The position numbers were made by a program, and so were the translations under genes. A stretch of DNA of 14,050 nucleotides from Candidatus Cloacimonadota bacterium (lineage in GTDB: Bacteria > Cloacimonadota > Cloacimonadia > Cloacimonadales > Cloacimonadaceae), in the NCBI GenBank assembly GCA_023228125.1, contig JALOBT010000054.1, positions 1 to 14,050 on the forward strand, given 5' to 3'. Of this stretch, positions 12,968-14,050 are shown in pieces (position 1 is the stretch's first letter; every line of letters begins with the position of its first letter). The notes beneath the pieces were generated by a model that was given only the letters and a program-made list of their open reading frames with translations, was not told where the DNA came from and searched no databases.

Positions 12968-14050
12968 AACGGATTATGACTATCCTGATTATCTTAGGGT
13001 TGGGGTTTTGCCTGAGCGCAGAGATACGCTCCCTCTGGGTTTTACCCTGGAATATTCAGAGCCGGCAGGCCATAGATCAAGTGATCTCAGATGCGGTATA
13101 TGCCCATCAAAATGAGATCCTGCTGGAGGTTCGCTATCGCGCTGATGCGCTTTACACCCCAAATCGCTTAAATGATGATTTTGAGAATCCCGAGCCGCGC
13201 AGCTATATTCTTTCCAATGATGACTTTGACCCCTTGGCTTATGCCATAGAGCAGGCCAGAGCGCATCAGATCAAAGTGCAGGCCTGGGTGATAGTTTTTA
13301 ACGCCACCCCCCTGGATACCAAGCTGGTGCAGAATAACTATATTTACCGGAATCATCCAGAGTGGATTACCTACAATCAAAGATTAGAGAAGATGCGCAC
13401 CACCAAGCAGTTTGGCTACTATATCGATCCTGGAATCCCCGAAGTGCAGGATTACCTGCTGGATGTCTTTAGCGATATAGTATCCGGATATCCTCTTCTG
13501 GACGGTTTGCACCTGGACTATGTGCGCTATCCAGATGCCACCTGGGGCTTTCACCCTATTTCCAAACGGCGTTTTGACACCGAAGGAGAGGGGCTTTCCT
13601 GGAACCAATGGCGAACGCTGCAGGTTACGGAATTTGTAACAAAGTGCCATGACCGCATCAAGAGCATCAATCCTCAGATCATGCTCAGTGCAGCGGTGAT
13701 CGCGGATATCTATGATGCCAGAATTAATTACGCTCAGGATTGGTATAGCTGGCTGGAGCAGGGACTGATCGATAGAGCTTACCCCATGGCTTATCAACAG
13801 AAATTCGATACTTTTGTGAACCATCTCACGCAGATGAGCCAACAAAGCGATCCAGACGCCATCGTGGTAGGCATCAGAGCCTGGGACCCCCAAGGCAGGA
13901 GTCTGATGAATACAGAAAATCATCACTACTGCATCAATGACGTAGCCAAGCGCATCGAAGCCATCAGAGAGCTGGGCTTTGCCGGAATCGCGCTCTTCAG
14001 TTATGAAGGTTTGAAACCTGGCAATGCCTTGCAACATCTGGGCGATATTT
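12964..14050 (+). CDS. GHL10-type glycosyl-hydrolase-like secreted protein (partial)
   Basis: The first 362 codons of a gene that continues beyond the window. Residues 1-19 are a signal peptide (MKRIMTILIILGLGFCLSA). The rest matches the GHL10/YddW family, TIM-barrel proteins related to glycoside hydrolases, through EIRSLWVLPWNIQ near the N-terminus, VQAWVIVFNATP, the acidic motif LDGLHLDYVRYPD and LSAAVIADIY. These enzymes are thought to act on cell-wall or other polysaccharides outside the cytoplasm. The start overlaps the xseA stop as ATGA, so translation is probably coupled to a gene of unrelated function. Confidence 0.88.
   Translation, partial: MKRIMTILIILGLGFCLSAEIRSLWVLPWNIQSRQAIDQVISDAVYAHQNEILLEVRYRADALYTPNRLNDDFENPEPRSYILSNDDFDPLAYAIEQARAHQIKVQAWVIVFNATPLDTKLVQNNYIYRNHPEWITYNQRLEKMRTTKQFGYYIDPGIPEVQDYLLDVFSDIVSGYPLLDGLHLDYVRYPDATWGFHPISKRRFDTEGEGLSWNQWRTLQVTEFVTKCHDRIKSINPQIMLSAAVIADIYDARINYAQDWYSWLEQGLIDRAYPMAYQQKFDTFVNHLTQMSQQSDPDAIVVGIRAWDPQGRSLMNTENHHYCINDVAKRIEAIRELGFAGIALFSYEGLKPGNALQHLGDI

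Noticed and set aside
13384..14037. 217-codon minus-strand ORF
   Set aside because: Antisense to the GHL10-like gene, whose plus-strand frame has a signal peptide and family motifs.

Overview
The window looks like chromosomal DNA from an uncultured, protein- or peptide-degrading bacterium of the FCB/Cloacimonadota type. This is an inference from gene content: a DUF4143-type ATPase cassette bounded by long repeats, FGE-fold surface proteins with Ig-like modules, an HcnB/HcnC-like amine dehydrogenase pair and abundant short palindromic repeats. No rRNA or tRNA gene is present to place it.

Region 1 (1-1972) is a cassette with one AAA/DUF4143 ATPase gene (+). The 397 bases at the left edge of the window recur exactly after the ATPase stop codon, so the gene sits between long direct repeats. 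Region 2 (1985-5205, minus strand) is a two-gene operon with a 4-base ATGA overlap. It encodes a large multi-cluster FAD/NAD oxidoreductase and a DAO-family FAD oxidoreductase, probably subunits of one dehydrogenase acting on glycine, proline, sarcosine or a similar compound.

Region 3 (about 5447-10264, minus strand) is the main result: a complete diversity-generating retroelement (DGR). In transcription order it has a secreted Ig-like/FN3 protein, a secreted target protein ending in an FGE/C-type-lectin-fold domain with the variable repeat (VR, 7728-7843), an HRDC-domain protein, an Avd-type four-helix-bundle protein, a DGR reverse transcriptase and the template repeat (TR, 5587-5702). TR and VR align without gaps over 116 bases. 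All 21 differences fall on TR adenines and none on any other base. They change 15 codons of the target, and 13 of those were AAY (Asn) codons in TR. The RT, Avd and HRDC genes overlap one another and the RT stop codon lies inside TR, so the machinery and the template RNA are probably co-transcribed.

Two inverted pairs of a GC-rich palindrome (REPIN-like) lie in the DGR. One is between the VR and the HRDC gene. The other is 126 bases long and interrupts the signal-peptide coding region of the target exactly in frame; removing it in silico leaves a canonical signal peptide.

Region 4 (10147-11020) is a repeat-rich intergenic stretch that appears to hold decayed elements. Region 5 (11021-14050, plus strand) is ordinary: a nitroreductase-family protein, the exonuclease VII large subunit (xseA), and a GHL10-type glycosyl-hydrolase-like secreted protein that overlaps xseA by ATGA and runs off the window.
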